A stretch of 64,000 nt of DNA, taken from DTYU01 sp040757355. GTDB lineage: Bacteria; Bacillota; Desulfotomaculia; Desulfotomaculales; Ammonificaceae. Positions 44,747-52,621 of this stretch are shown here, piece after piece. The notes below the pieces were generated by a model. That model ran no database searches, was not told the DNA's origin, and was given only the letters and a program-made list of their open reading frames with translations. The position numbers were made by a program, and so were the translations under genes. The stretch is from contig JBFLWY010000011.1 of assembly GCA_040757355.1 (NCBI GenBank), positions 1 to 64,000 of the forward strand, written 5' to 3'. Numbering within the stretch: the first letter of the stretch is position 1; each line of letters opens with the position of its first letter.

Positions 44747-45934
44747 ATGAATCGAAAAAAGGAGCTAATTCAAGAGGCCAAGTCCATTCTGGACAAAGCC
44801 GAGGCCGAGGGGCGCAACCTTACCCCGGCTGAAGAACGAAAGTATCGGGAATTGCTGGACGAAATCGAGCAGCTTAACGCGTATGAGCGGCAGGGGTTCG
44901 ACCCACGAACGGCACTTGTTCCGGGATCGAATGAAACCGCCGGCGGGTATGCCTCCCCGGAGATTCGGGCGGCACTGGTCACGGCGGCCACCCCGGACTA
45001 CCGGGCGGCTTTCTGGCGTGTGGTAAGGAACTGGAGGTATCCCGACCAGCAGGACCTGCGGCAACTTACAAAGCCGGAGCTGCGGGCGCTGACCATCGGA
45101 ACGGACGCAGCGGGCGGGTTTTTATGCCCTGAGTCCTTTGAGCGCCGGATTGTGCAAAAACTGGAAGAGACCAACGTAATGCGCGGGCTGGCAACGGTGC
45201 TACCTCTCTCGTCTGACCACAAAATCCCGGTCGAAGCCGCGACCGGGGAGGCGGCTTGGATCGCTGAAAACGGAACGTACCCCGAATCCGATCCCAGCTT
45301 TGGCCAGAAGCTGCTTACTGCACACAAATTGGGACAAATTACCAAAGTTTCCGAAGAATTGCTGGCGGATAGTGCGATTGATCTGGAAGCCTACCTCGCA
45401 AATGTCTTTGGCCGCAACTTAGGCCGTGCCGAAGAAGCCGCTTTCGTTGCCGGTGATGGTGTTGGAAAGCCGCGTGGTGTGCTCTTAGATGCACCGATCG
45501 GCGTGACCGCAGCTTCCGCTACGGCTATTGCTGCTGATGAGCTGGTTGACCTGTTCCACAGTTTGCCGCGACCGTACCGTGACCGCGCCACCTGGCTGAT
45601 GAATGATTCGACTGTGTTGACGGTTCGGAAATTGAAGGACAGCGACGGGCAGTACATCTGGCAGCCTGGGCTACAAGCTGGCCAGCCTGATAGGTTACTT
45701 GGGCGGCCGGTGGTAATCTCCTCAGCGATGCCGACTATCGGCGCAAACAACAAGTCGGTGCTCTTCGGCGCTCTGTCATATTATTGGATCGCCGACCGCG
45801 TGGGCCGAGTTTTCCAAGTCCTGCGCGAGAAGTATGCGGATGCTGGCGCTGTGGGGTTCAGGCTCTACCAGCGCGTAGACGGTATTCTTGTACTTGATGA
45901 CGCGGTACGCGTTCTGGTGCACCCGGCGGCGTAA
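44747..45934 (+). CDS. HK97-type phage major capsid protein
   Basis: 395 residues. An N-terminal coiled-coil delta-like region (KKELIQEAKSILDKAEAEG...AEERKYRELLDEIEQL) is followed by the HK97 fold: GTDAAGGFLCPESFERRIVQKL, then AWIAENGTYPESDPSF, EELLADSAIDLEAYLAN, GDGVGKPRGVL and DGILVLDDAVRVL. No prohead protease gene is encoded. The ATG at 44747 follows AACTGGAGGTAGTG. This is the only structural gene in the element; a strong terminator follows. Confidence 0.92.
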   Translation: MNRKKELIQEAKSILDKAEAEGRNLTPAEERKYRELLDEIEQLNAYERQGFDPRTALVPGSNETAGGYASPEIRAALVTAATPDYRAAFWRVVRNWRYPDQQDLRQLTKPELRALTIGTDAAGGFLCPESFERRIVQKLEETNVMRGLATVLPLSSDHKIPVEAATGEAAWIAENGTYPESDPSFGQKLLTAHKLGQITKVSEELLADSAIDLEAYLANVFGRNLGRAEEAAFVAGDGVGKPRGVLLDAPIGVTAASATAIAADELVDLFHSLPRPYRDRATWLMNDSTVLTVRKLKDSDGQYIWQPGLQAGQPDRLLGRPVVISSAMPTIGANNKSVLFGALSYYWIADRVGRVFQVLREKYADAGAVGFRLYQRVDGILVLDDAVRVLVHPAA

Positions 45935-45956
45935 GAATTTTCTTCCTCCTTGTAAA

Positions 45957-45997
45957 CCTTCCGGGGGGGGAGCATCCCCCCGGAAGGGGCATTTTTT
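45957..45997 (+). terminator. Strong terminator of the capsid gene
   Basis: CCTTCCGGGGGGG and CCCCCCGGAAGG arms with loop GAGCAT, followed by six T residues. Confidence 0.93.
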
Positions 45998-46086
45998 AAG
46001 CGGTTCTTAAGGAGATTGAGGCTGAGGTGGTTAAGATTCAAACAAGTCCAAAACTTAAATGGGAGGGTAAGCAAGATGAATCTGAA

Positions 46087-46148
46087 GGAGCGGGGCTCCC
46101 GGTCAAGGTCAACCCCGCTCCCGTGGGGGCCCCGGAGTTCTCCGGGGC
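46087..46148. repeat. Two consecutive perfect GC hairpins between converging operons
   Basis: GGAGCGGGG/CCCCGCTCC (46087-46121) and GCCCCGGAG-TT-CTCCGGGGC (46129-46148). The second lies 3 nt from the end of the leftward operon and probably insulates it. A 27-codon ORF starting at 46075 runs through them but is probably chance. Confidence 0.6.
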
Positions 46149-46150
46149 TT

Positions 46151-46720
46151 CTACCCTAAAGTAGACTTGATTTGTTCGAGCACTTCCAATCGGTTGCCGA
46201 GCGTTTTCTGCTTCTTTTCAGCTTTACTTATGGCTTCTCTAAACGCCCGGACGAAACCCTGCACTATCTCCGTGAGGCCATACTTCTTGACGGCCTCATG
46301 CGGCGTTACTTCTGACGCTTTCGCGTTCCACTGGCTGGCTTCCCCTTGCCATTTCGACCAGTCCCCGGAGCGTACAAGGCGGAGCAGTTTACCGCTTCTG
46401 GTAAGCACCAATTGGCTGCCGATGTAGTCTCCTCTGGTGTCCCTATCATCGGGGTAACCGCTGTACTTGGTGGTGAAGTTATCCACCAGGATGATGCCGC
46501 GTTCATCGAGGTATTCGTATTCCCACCGGTGGTACTGCTGGCCGGCGTGGAAAGCGTAGGTTTGGACAGGATAATCCACATACCTTGAGACCGGCTTAAT
46601 CATAGCAATGAGCTTTTTTAAGGCGGCGGTTTCCTGTTCTACAGTGCCAGCTTCCAACCGGGCGACCTCCTCACCCAGGGAAGCGACCTTCTCAAGAGCG
46701 GCAGTGAACTCGTCCAACAT
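46151..46720 (-). CDS. Hypothetical element protein (189 aa)
   Basis: Not recognised. The N-terminus is a short coiled coil (FTAALEKVASLGEEVARLEAG). The middle is a Tyr/Trp-rich predicted beta region, with a C-terminal helix (REAISKAEKKQKTLGNRLEVL). ATG after AGGAGAGATTGCAA. It ends the right-hand leftward operon. Confidence 0.6.
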   Translation of the reverse strand: MLDEFTAALEKVASLGEEVARLEAGTVEQETAALKKLIAMIKPVSRYVDYPVQTYAFHAGQQYHRWEYEYLDERGIILVDNFTTKYSGYPDDRDTRGDYIGSQLVLTRSGKLLRLVRSGDWSKWQGEASQWNAKASEVTPHEAVKKYGLTEIVQGFVRAFREAISKAEKKQKTLGNRLEVLEQIKSTLG

Positions 46721-46754
46721 TTGCAATCTCTCCTTTCCCCGGCGAACCGGGAAT

Positions 46755-46904
46755 TTACTTTTGTTCGGTTTCCCGTAAGAGGCGGCATTGGGGGCACAGT
46801 TCACAGAAACGGCAAACACCGTCGGGATAACTGCTGTTTTCACAGATGTGGCCTATGCTTTCGTATTCAAACGATTGGCCACAGTCCCGGCAAATCCGTA
46901 CCAC
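46755..46904 (-). CDS. Cys-rich mini-protein (49 aa)
   Basis: GTG start after AAAGGAGGGAGTTTACC. The sequence has CRDC, then further Cys and His (GHICEN, CRFCELCPQC), consistent with a double zinc-ribbon or rubredoxin-like fold. It follows micropeptide 1 by 20 nt. Confidence 0.65.
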   Translation of the reverse strand: MVRICRDCGQSFEYESIGHICENSSYPDGVCRFCELCPQCRLLRETEQK

Positions 46905-46924
46905 GGTAAACTCCCTCCTTTCCG

Positions 46925-47008
46925 CTAATGTAGGTGCTGTTTCAGCCAAACCAAGTATGCTTTGAAGGCATAGTTCTTGCCGACAGAGCCTGCGATTAGA
47001 TAACGCAA
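46925..47008 (-). CDS. Micropeptide 1, 27 aa, paralogue of the one at 48143
   Basis: TTG start after AAAGGAGGGGTGATA. It begins MRYLIAGSVGKN and ends with KQHLH. It aligns over its whole length and at identical length with the peptide at 48143 (shared MRYLIA, GKN, FK, YL, Q, LH). It sits between the 187-aa gene and the Cys-rich mini-protein. Too short for standard gene finding; its function is unknown. Confidence 0.65.
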   Translation of the reverse strand: MRYLIAGSVGKNYAFKAYLVWLKQHLH

Positions 47009-47010
47009 TA

Positions 47011-47574
47011 TCACCCCTCCTTTCTGAGTGGGCATTTCCCTTGTTTGAACCACGGGCAGTTGTCCGGATAATCGCACATCCCTTTTCCTTCGACGCCCCA
47101 GCCGGACATTCGCGAATTGTCCTCATGTTCATATCGGCCCGGATAACCACAGTCGTTCCGGGTTGGCAGCGGCTTGCCCGTGACGGCGCGCATAAAGGCG
47201 TCTGTCGGGTTGGTTTCAAAATAATCTTCTGGTATCTTGGCGGACAGGACCGCTTTTCGCATTACTTCTTTAAAATCGCCGAGCGGCACCATTTCACCCT
47301 CCTTCCTGTGTGCGTGGTCCAATAGCGGCTTTGAAAACTCCTCTGGTATGCCGAAAGTCTTTTCAAGGAATTCCGCCGGGTCATAAGCGTGGGGGTCACG
47401 TTCCAGCCACAGGGGCAAGTCCTGGTGTTCTAACTCCTTTGTCCGCACGTCGTAGACAAGCTCTAAAGCATCGTGGCCCGCGTAATACTCCAGCCGAACT
47501 GCCCTATCGCCTATCACGGTAACAACGGCCACCGGGGGGCGGTCAGCCATAGGAGTTTGATTATCAACCCGCAT
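47011..47574 (-). CDS. Hypothetical element protein (187 aa)
   Basis: Not recognised. The N-terminus resembles a KTSC/beta-strand-type fold (VVTVIGDRAVRLEYYAGHDALE). The C-terminus is Cys-containing (CDYPDNCPWFKQGKCPL). An internal ATG eight codons in is an alternative start. It lies 2 nt upstream of micropeptide 1. Confidence 0.55.
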   Translation of the reverse strand: MRVDNQTPMADRPPVAVVTVIGDRAVRLEYYAGHDALELVYDVRTKELEHQDLPLWLERDPHAYDPAEFLEKTFGIPEEFSKPLLDHAHRKEGEMVPLGDFKEVMRKAVLSAKIPEDYFETNPTDAFMRAVTGKPLPTRNDCGYPGRYEHEDNSRMSGWGVEGKGMCDYPDNCPWFKQGKCPLRKEG

Positions 47575-47643
47575 TTGCCGGTCTTTGAGGATAGCCTGAA
47601 ACAGAGTCCTGGGTTCGTCCGGGTTGTCGAAAACCTGCCAGGT

Positions 47644-47769
47644 TTACGGTTCGCCTCTGTATTGGAGGGCGCATTCAAGGTTTTTCACCCTCTCGATCTG
47701 CTTCTTGGTCTCTTCCGAGCTGACAACCTTTTCGCCTTTTTCGTCTGCGCCAATGACAATAATTTTCAC
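47644..47769 (-). CDS. Small hypothetical protein (41 aa)
   Basis: GTG start after GGAAAGGAGAGTGAACC. It begins MKIIVIGADEKGEKVV and has a helical, charged second half. It lies 3 nt after the zinc-ribbon gene in the same operon. Unknown role. Confidence 0.6.
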   Translation of the reverse strand: MKIIVIGADEKGEKVVSSEETKKQIERVKNLECALQYRGEP

Positions 47770-47772
47770 GGT

Positions 47773-48126
47773 TCACTCTCCTTTCCACCAGGCCGGAAAT
47801 CTGCTGGTATGCGCCGAGGGCTGATATTCGGGACACGGCACGTTTCGGCTTGTCCCGAGGCTCAAGAGACACCGAGCGGAAGCGGCCCGCTTCTCCTTGA
47901 GCGGTGCTTCCCTCCCCGGCCTGCGGCCTTTGCCTAAAGCGTTGAACCGGCAGGACTTGTAGGGGCATAACGGCAGTTTATCGGTAATCTCCTCCCTTCC
48001 TTCTTGTCCGGCTACCTTTGCCGGCACAGCGGTAAGGTCTGTACCGCAATGGGGACAGAGCCATTTTCTGCGGTCCGATGCGCTGTAGCTTGGCTGGTTG
48101 CAATTCGGGCAGGTCTTTTGGAACAT
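47773..48126 (-). CDS. Zinc-ribbon protein (117 aa)
   Basis: CPNC...CPHC within the first 30 residues forms a classic zinc ribbon. The basic remainder has CPYKSC. ATG after GAAAGGAGTGGTGCG. It follows micropeptide 2 by 16 nt, so the micropeptide/Cys-rich pair occurs twice in this operon. Confidence 0.65.
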   Translation of the reverse strand: MFQKTCPNCNQPSYSASDRRKWLCPHCGTDLTAVPAKVAGQEGREEITDKLPLCPYKSCRFNALGKGRRPGREAPLKEKRAASARCLLSLGTSRNVPCPEYQPSAHTSRFPAWWKGE

Positions 48127-48142
48127 TAACGCACCACTCCTT

Positions 48143-48226
48143 TCAGTGAAGGCTTTGTATGAGCCGGTGCAGGTAAAGTTTGAAGTCTTTGTTCTTACCG
48201 ATGAAGCAGGCTATCAGATAACGCAA
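48143..48226 (-). CDS. Micropeptide 2, 27 aa, paralogue of the one at 46925
   Basis: TTG start after AAGGAGGGAGGAAA. It begins MRYLIACFIGKN and ends IQSLH. First gene of the leftward operon. Conserved length, start codon and ribosome-binding site against micropeptide 1 argue that both are translated. Confidence 0.65.
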   Translation of the reverse strand: MRYLIACFIGKNKDFKLYLHRLIQSLH

Positions 48227-48297
48227 TTTCCTCCCTCCTTTCTTTTCGTTTTGTTTGTGATAGCTAATTATGTTTATTAACAGGTTAATACAGTTGT

Positions 48298-48316
48298 TAC
48301 CTGTTGTCAACAGGTA
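48298..48316. promoter_or_regulatory. 19-bp palindromic operator TACCTGTTG-T-CAACAGGTA
   Basis: A perfect palindrome with a half-site (AACAGGTTAA) 18 nt to the left. On the minus strand it overlaps TTGACA, the likely -35 of the micropeptide operon. On the plus strand it lies 67 nt before the small HTH gene, which may encode the regulator. Confidence 0.65.
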
Positions 48317-48382
48317 TTAAGTAAAGTTTTATTGAAACTTAGAAATATTTATGATAGCCTGTAGTTAAGGGAGGTCAGGTAT

Positions 48383-48562
48383 ATGAATGAAATGTTCACC
48401 CCAGAGGAAGTTGCTGAGAAGTTGAAAATTTCACGGTCAACTGTCTACCTCTGGCTTCGGCAGGGACGGCTTAAAGGCGTTAAAGTTGGGGATCTATGGC
48501 GCATATCCGAGGAAGCAATCCAGGAGTTTCTAAAGCGGCCACAGGAGGACAAAGAGGAATAG
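48383..48562 (+). CDS. Excisionase/MerR-type HTH protein (59 aa)
   Basis: Begins MNEMFTPEEVAEKLKISRST; the HTH covers residues 5-50 (VYLWLRQGRLKGVKVGDLWR). ATG after AAGGGAGGTCAGGTAT. Single-domain proteins of this kind are excision factors or local repressors. It diverges from the leftward operon across the palindrome. Confidence 0.8.
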   Translation: MNEMFTPEEVAEKLKISRSTVYLWLRQGRLKGVKVGDLWRISEEAIQEFLKRPQEDKEE

Positions 48563-48599
48563 GACGCGCCAGAATCGCCTACAAGCCCCCTCTAATTTT

Positions 48600-48946
48600 A
48601 CGGTAATAGTAAACCATTACCCGGCCAGTTTAAACGTCACCACGGGGCACGCAGGCGCGGGTTGCAGGGGTGGAGCTATCGGAGAATAGCAAAGGTGTTG
48701 GGGGTGCATCACGATACCATCAGGGAATGGGCAGGTGTCGGAAATCCGACACCTGAATCTGTTACCATCACCGGCGCTGACGGCAAGCAGTACCCGGCAA
48801 CCAAGCCGAAACCGGCACAAAACGCCGTACTGCAAGCGAAATTATTTCGTTTGCTTCAGATACCGCGTCCAAAACCGGTGTTTCTTCTCGGACAGTGCAG
48901 CAAGAAGTCCAGATAGCGACGATGATTGGCGCTGGGGCGGTTGTTT
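48600..48946 (+). pseudogene. Frameshifted remnant of a ParB-like HTH protein
   Basis: One frame reads GWSYRRIAKVLGVHHDTIREW and then TITGADGKQYPATKPK. About 40 codons later a second frame continues the same family (SDTASKTGVSSRTVQQEVQIAT) to a stop at 48946. The N-terminus is missing. The order suggests a decayed plasmid- or ICE-type ParB/replication regulator inside the right end of the element. Confidence 0.55.
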
Positions 48947-49115
48947 AAATAGGGGAACGATGTCCCGGAAGTAGCACAATAACTGCCTTTCGGGGCTTAT
49001 TTTTTGATAGGAATAGTGATAGGAATGGGGATAAAAAACTATGTTTTTAAAGGACACTATGGACGCGGGAATGCTTGATATGACACGCTATAATAAACTA
49101 TGGACGGTTTGAAAC

Positions 49116-49175
49116 TGCCTTACAAGCAAGGGGTCGTAGGTTCAAATCCTACATCGCCCACCAGAAATACCAAGG
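49116..49175 (+). mobile_element. attR: right 60-bp attachment repeat
   Basis: Identical over 60 nt to 35722-35781. Beyond it the sequence diverges (GCTTCCGAGTTTCG against GTTTCAGGGTTCG), giving the junction. Confidence 0.93.
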
Positions 49176-49396
49176 CTTCCGAGTTTCGGGGGTCTTAATT
49201 TATTTATCAGTTTACCTTTACCTTACCCTTGCCGAATAAAACCTCAGTCAAGATGTACATTTTCAGATACTCCTTAACGGAAGCAGCGGGTTACTTAATG
49301 GTTAGAAAATTATTGGTCTGGTGTTGAGTTACTAAACAGAACATCACTGGGGGCTGATTTTAAAAAAATTATATTGCATTATGAATCTCTAAGCTA

Positions 49397-49428
49397 TTAT
49401 TATAGTTTTGGCTCCAAAACTATAATAA
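49397..49428. promoter_or_regulatory. Perfect 15-bp inverted repeat upstream of fic
   Basis: TTATTATAGTTTTGG and its complement are separated by CT. A partial copy (AAACTATAATTA) follows at about 49449. The site is 60 nt before the fic start, so it fits an operator better than a terminator. The remaining 49176-49396 is AT-rich with no clear gene. Confidence 0.6.
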
Positions 49429-49488
49429 AAAATTAAATATTATACTAAACTATAATTAGGATTTATGTAACTCTAGAGGAAGAGTGAA

Positions 49489-50649
49489 GTGAAACCTGAA
49501 GATTTCTCTAGTTCTATTACGGGCCGCGTTGTGCGCACATTGGAAGGTTATTGGGCGTTTATACCAAATCCATTACCGCTTTCCATGAATTTAGAGCCAG
49601 ACGTAATATACGCGCTCTCCGAAGCGGACCGAGCTGTTGGCGAACTCGCGGGAATGGGTCGGATGCTGCCCAACCCTCATTTGCTGATTAACCCATTTAT
49701 ACGGCGAGAGGCAGTGCTTTCCTCTCGTATCGAGGGAACACGTGCATCTCTCTCCGATCTTTATGCTTTTGAAGCGGCTCAAGCAAGTTTATGGGATCAT
49801 GAGCCTAACCGCGATGTTAGTGAAGTCATTAATTACGTCCACGCTCTTGAACATGCTTTGACACTTTTAAATGAACTTCCCGTTAGCCTCCGATTAATTC
49901 GTATAGCTCATGCTAAACTTCTCGAAGGAGTTCGGGGGGGGACTCGCAACCCAGGGGAATTTCGACGTTCGCAAAATTGGATTGGACCTCCTGGTTGTAC
50001 CCTGGAGAAAGCATCTTTTGTGCCCCCTCCACCAAACGAAATACCGAGAGCTCTTGATAAATTAGAACAGTTTTTTCACGAAAGTACCAGTATACCACCA
50101 CTCATTCGCCTAGCAATGATACATTACCAGTTCGAGGCTATCCATCCTTTCCTTGATGGAAATGGCAGACTGGGTCGTATGCTCATTGTACTACTATCAT
50201 GCGCTTGGGGCCTTTTACCACAACCGTTACTATATTTTAGCGCTTTCTTCGAAGCAAATCGAGAGTTCTATTATGATCTTCTTCAGGCTGTAAGTACAAG
50301 AGGAGCTTGGAATGAATGGTTTCTCTTTTTTTTAGAGGGTGTAAGAAGTCAATCACGAGATGCATTAGTCCGAGCCAAGCGTCTACAAGACCTTCAGAGG
50401 GAATACTATGAAAGATTTCAAGCATCTCGCTCCCCAAGTACAGTCTTTAGATTAGTAGATCTATTGTTTCTAAGCCCTGTTATTACTATCCCCAAAGCAA
50501 GTAAATACATGAGGACTACCTATATGCCAGCAAGCCACCATGTGAAGGAATTTGTAAAAGCTGGTATTCTGAGAGAAATTGGTAGGAGATCCCGTAACCG
50601 GCTTTACATAGCGAATGAGATCTTGGATACGGTGGAGGGCCCGTTATAA
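49489..50649 (+). CDS. Fic-family AMP-transferase-like protein with C-terminal winged helix
   Basis: 386 residues. An N-terminal inhibitory-type motif SSRIEGT at about 82, the Fic core HPFLDGNGRLGR at about 218 (full catalytic His and nucleotide-binding residues), and a C-terminal winged helix (about 315-375). Fic proteins usually AMPylate targets; the self-inhibition motif is intact. Base composition is far more AT-rich than the flanks, consistent with recent acquisition. GTG start after AGAGGAAGAGTGAA. It lies between two tRNA-end repeats as cargo. Confidence 0.9.
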   Translation: MKPEDFSSSITGRVVRTLEGYWAFIPNPLPLSMNLEPDVIYALSEADRAVGELAGMGRMLPNPHLLINPFIRREAVLSSRIEGTRASLSDLYAFEAAQASLWDHEPNRDVSEVINYVHALEHALTLLNELPVSLRLIRIAHAKLLEGVRGGTRNPGEFRRSQNWIGPPGCTLEKASFVPPPPNEIPRALDKLEQFFHESTSIPPLIRLAMIHYQFEAIHPFLDGNGRLGRMLIVLLSCAWGLLPQPLLYFSAFFEANREFYYDLLQAVSTRGAWNEWFLFFLEGVRSQSRDALVRAKRLQDLQREYYERFQASRSPSTVFRLVDLLFLSPVITIPKASKYMRTTYMPASHHVKEFVKAGILREIGRRSRNRLYIANEILDTVEGPL

Positions 50650-50737
50650 GAATTCCCTAAAACCAACCGATTCCGCAATAAATGAACCGAAGACTTCCTG
50701 GATTTATTGTAAACCACTAGGTTAATACCGGTGTGTT

Positions 50738-50798
50738 GGTCGCAAGTTCAAATCTTGCATCGCCCACTAGTAATACCAAGGGTTTCAGGGTTCGGGGT
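50738..50798 (+). mobile_element. Third, diverged copy of the tRNA-Val end (older att site)
   Basis: It matches 35739-35799 closely, including GTTTCAGGGTTCGGGG, which the attR copy at 49116 lacks. The T stem differs but stays paired (GCAAG/CTTGC instead of GTAGG/CCTAC), so it derives from another tRNA-Val sequence rather than by random decay. Confidence 0.75.
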
Positions 50799-50862
50799 TT
50801 TCGTCCGAGCCCTTTTTTCTTTACGGCAAACCCTGATCTGGAGAGAAACCAGCCTTGATTCT

Positions 50863-51045
50863 TTACAAAGAGTCCTGTCTGCCCCTTTCAATCTTCCGGG
50901 CTATCTCCCGCATGGCGTCAGCGATAGCTTCTTGAGCCTTCATTATTCTCCACGCCAGCACAATGAGGATTAAGAACCCCACCATGGGGATAATTCCAGT
51001 AAAAAAGATAAAGATTGCCTCAACCACACCTACGCGCAAAATCAA
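50863..51045 (-). CDS. Small single-span membrane protein (60 aa)
   Basis: Residues 7-32 form a hydrophobic helix (VEAIFIFFTGIIPMVGFLIL), then an amphipathic charged tail (MREIARKIERGRQDSL). TTG start after GAGGTGAA. Function unknown. Confidence 0.55.
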   Translation of the reverse strand: MILRVGVVEAIFIFFTGIIPMVGFLILIVLAWRIMKAQEAIADAMREIARKIERGRQDSL

Positions 51046-51196
51046 TTCACCTCAATCCGCTTAAAGCTTATCTTACCCGGCGGTTCACATTAAGCGTGCG
51101 GCCTGTACCTCCAGATTCATATCTTGGCGCGCAGCAACAGGGATATTATGTATTTAGTTAAGGCTTCCCCTCGAAAAAGGCGCGTGGCGGTACTGG

Positions 51197-52279
51197 CTAA
51201 GATTCCGGCTGGTTGCGGGCCACATTATATTCTTCAATCAAAGATCTTACAAGTTGTTTAACGGAAACAATTTCTTTTGTTTTGTGAGCGTTTTTGCCTG
51301 CGAAAGCAAAGCCGTGTTTCATATTGCCTTTCTGGGCATTATACAGGGCCAGGGCGATGCAGTACGGACTTTTCTTATAGTCGCAAGTTATGATGCAATG
51401 GTAGGGGCACGTAATCGGTATCTTTGTCCCTTTAGCGATGTCTTCGATGAATTGGTTTCGGATTGCTCTGCCAGGCAGGCCCACGGGGCTTTCGATGATT
51501 ACTATGTCCTCTTCGCTGCAGTTGACATAAGTCTGCTTAAATGCGGCCGCCGCATCACATTCGTGCGTGGTGACAAACCGGGTGCCCATCTGCACGCCGG
51601 CAGCGCCCAGCCTCAAGAACTTACAGATGTCTTCGCCTGAGTAAATCCCGCCCGCGGCTATCACCGGAATGGTCTTATGATGGTGGGCTTCGAAAGGTCT
51701 AATTGCTTCGATAACGTCCACTACGAGCGTCTCCAGTGAATATGCGGGGTCAGCGATTTGTTCCGGCTTAAACCCTAAATGCCCCCCGGCCAGTGGGCCT
51801 TCCACAACAATGGCGTCCGGTAAGTAATGATATTTTTTCTGCCAGTGTCTGGTGATTAAACCGGCTGCTCTACCGGAAGAGACGATGGGGACCAGCTTCG
51901 TCTTTTGGTTGCCCTTCAAGTACTGCGGCAGGTTGAGTGGAAGTCCGGCTCCGGCAAAGATGATATCGATACCTTCCATTATGGAGGTTTTAACCATATC
52001 GGCAAAATTTGATAACGCCACCATGATATTAACGCCAAGGATTCCCTTGGTCCGTTCCCTTGCCTTACGAATCTCTCTTTGTAAGCCCCTGATGTTGGCC
52101 TCCAACCAATCGGAGGATAAGCGGGGCTCAATCAAGCCGATTGCAGACGAGGCAATAACACCGATTCCGCCTTCGTTTGCCACCGCGGAAGCCAACCCCG
52201 AAAGTGAAATCCCGACTCCCATGCCGCCTTGAATGATGGGAAGCTTTGCCGTCAGGTTGCCGATACTCAGTTCTTTCAG
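51197..52279 (-). CDS. Nitronate monooxygenase (2-nitropropane dioxygenase family), probable CTG start
   Basis: About 360 residues, FMN TIM-barrel. EGPLAGGHLGF carries the catalytic His and IPVIAAGGIYSGEDICKFL with AAGVQMGTRF the FMN-phosphate site. The first ATG (52220) would begin inside the family motif PIIQGGMGVG and drop the first strand. A CTG at 52279, 8 nt after AAAGGAGAA, restores ELSIGNLTAKLPIIQGG. No ATG, GTG or TTG lies between this CTG and the ATG in frame. It oxidises alkyl nitronates or acts as an enoyl-reductase-like enzyme. Confidence 0.85.
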   Translation of the reverse strand: MKELSIGNLTAKLPIIQGGMGVGISLSGLASAVANEGGIGVIASSAIGLIEPRLSSDWLEANIRGLQREIRKARERTKGILGVNIMVALSNFADMVKTSIMEGIDIIFAGAGLPLNLPQYLKGNQKTKLVPIVSSGRAAGLITRHWQKKYHYLPDAIVVEGPLAGGHLGFKPEQIADPAYSLETLVVDVIEAIRPFEAHHHKTIPVIAAGGIYSGEDICKFLRLGAAGVQMGTRFVTTHECDAAAAFKQTYVNCSEEDIVIIESPVGLPGRAIRNQFIEDIAKGTKIPITCPYHCIITCDYKKSPYCIALALYNAQKGNMKHGFAFAGKNAHKTKEIVSVKQLVRSLIEEYNVARNQPES

Positions 52280-52621
52280 TTAGTTATTCTCCTTTTTTTG
52301 ACGATTTTTAGCGTACATGCAACAGAGTGATTCTGCTGAACCGACTGCCGGGGGTGCGCTAGTCCCGCCAGTTTCTCTTGCAGTTTGGCTGGTGACCCGG
52401 TAGTGGAACAGCAAGATGCAAGTACTCTCAGTATAAGCTGAGAACCCGCCGAAATCAATACTAACCTCCCAGCGGCTGTGGGCGAGCGCAGACAGGTATT
52501 GCTCGAAAGTTCTTTGTATTTTTCTCCAGGTGAAGCAGGAAAAATACTGCGAGCGACGTATAATTTCCAAGGTACCTTTATTTGACAGGATATTACTGCA
52601 GTTCGATGAGGAGGCGGGCCG

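Larger units (their letters stand above)
35722..49175. mobile_element. Integrated phage-satellite-like element, 13.4 kb
   Basis: Bounded by the perfect 60-bp repeats. The gene order is integrase and an unknown gene (minus), divergent operators, XRE and excisionase-type regulators, primase-helicase, repeat-array origin, SF2 helicase, four small genes, P27-type small terminase, structured leader, HK97-type capsid (plus), then a converging operon of micropeptides and Cys-rich mini-proteins. No large terminase, portal, prohead protease, tail or lysis gene is present. That composition fits a helper-dependent satellite or a decayed prophage better than a complete phage. Confidence 0.85.

Noticed and set aside
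44747..45934. Encapsulin rather than phage capsid
   Set aside because: It has the N-terminal coiled-coil region of phage capsids, follows a terminase gene and lies in an att-bounded element; no encapsulin cargo gene is near.
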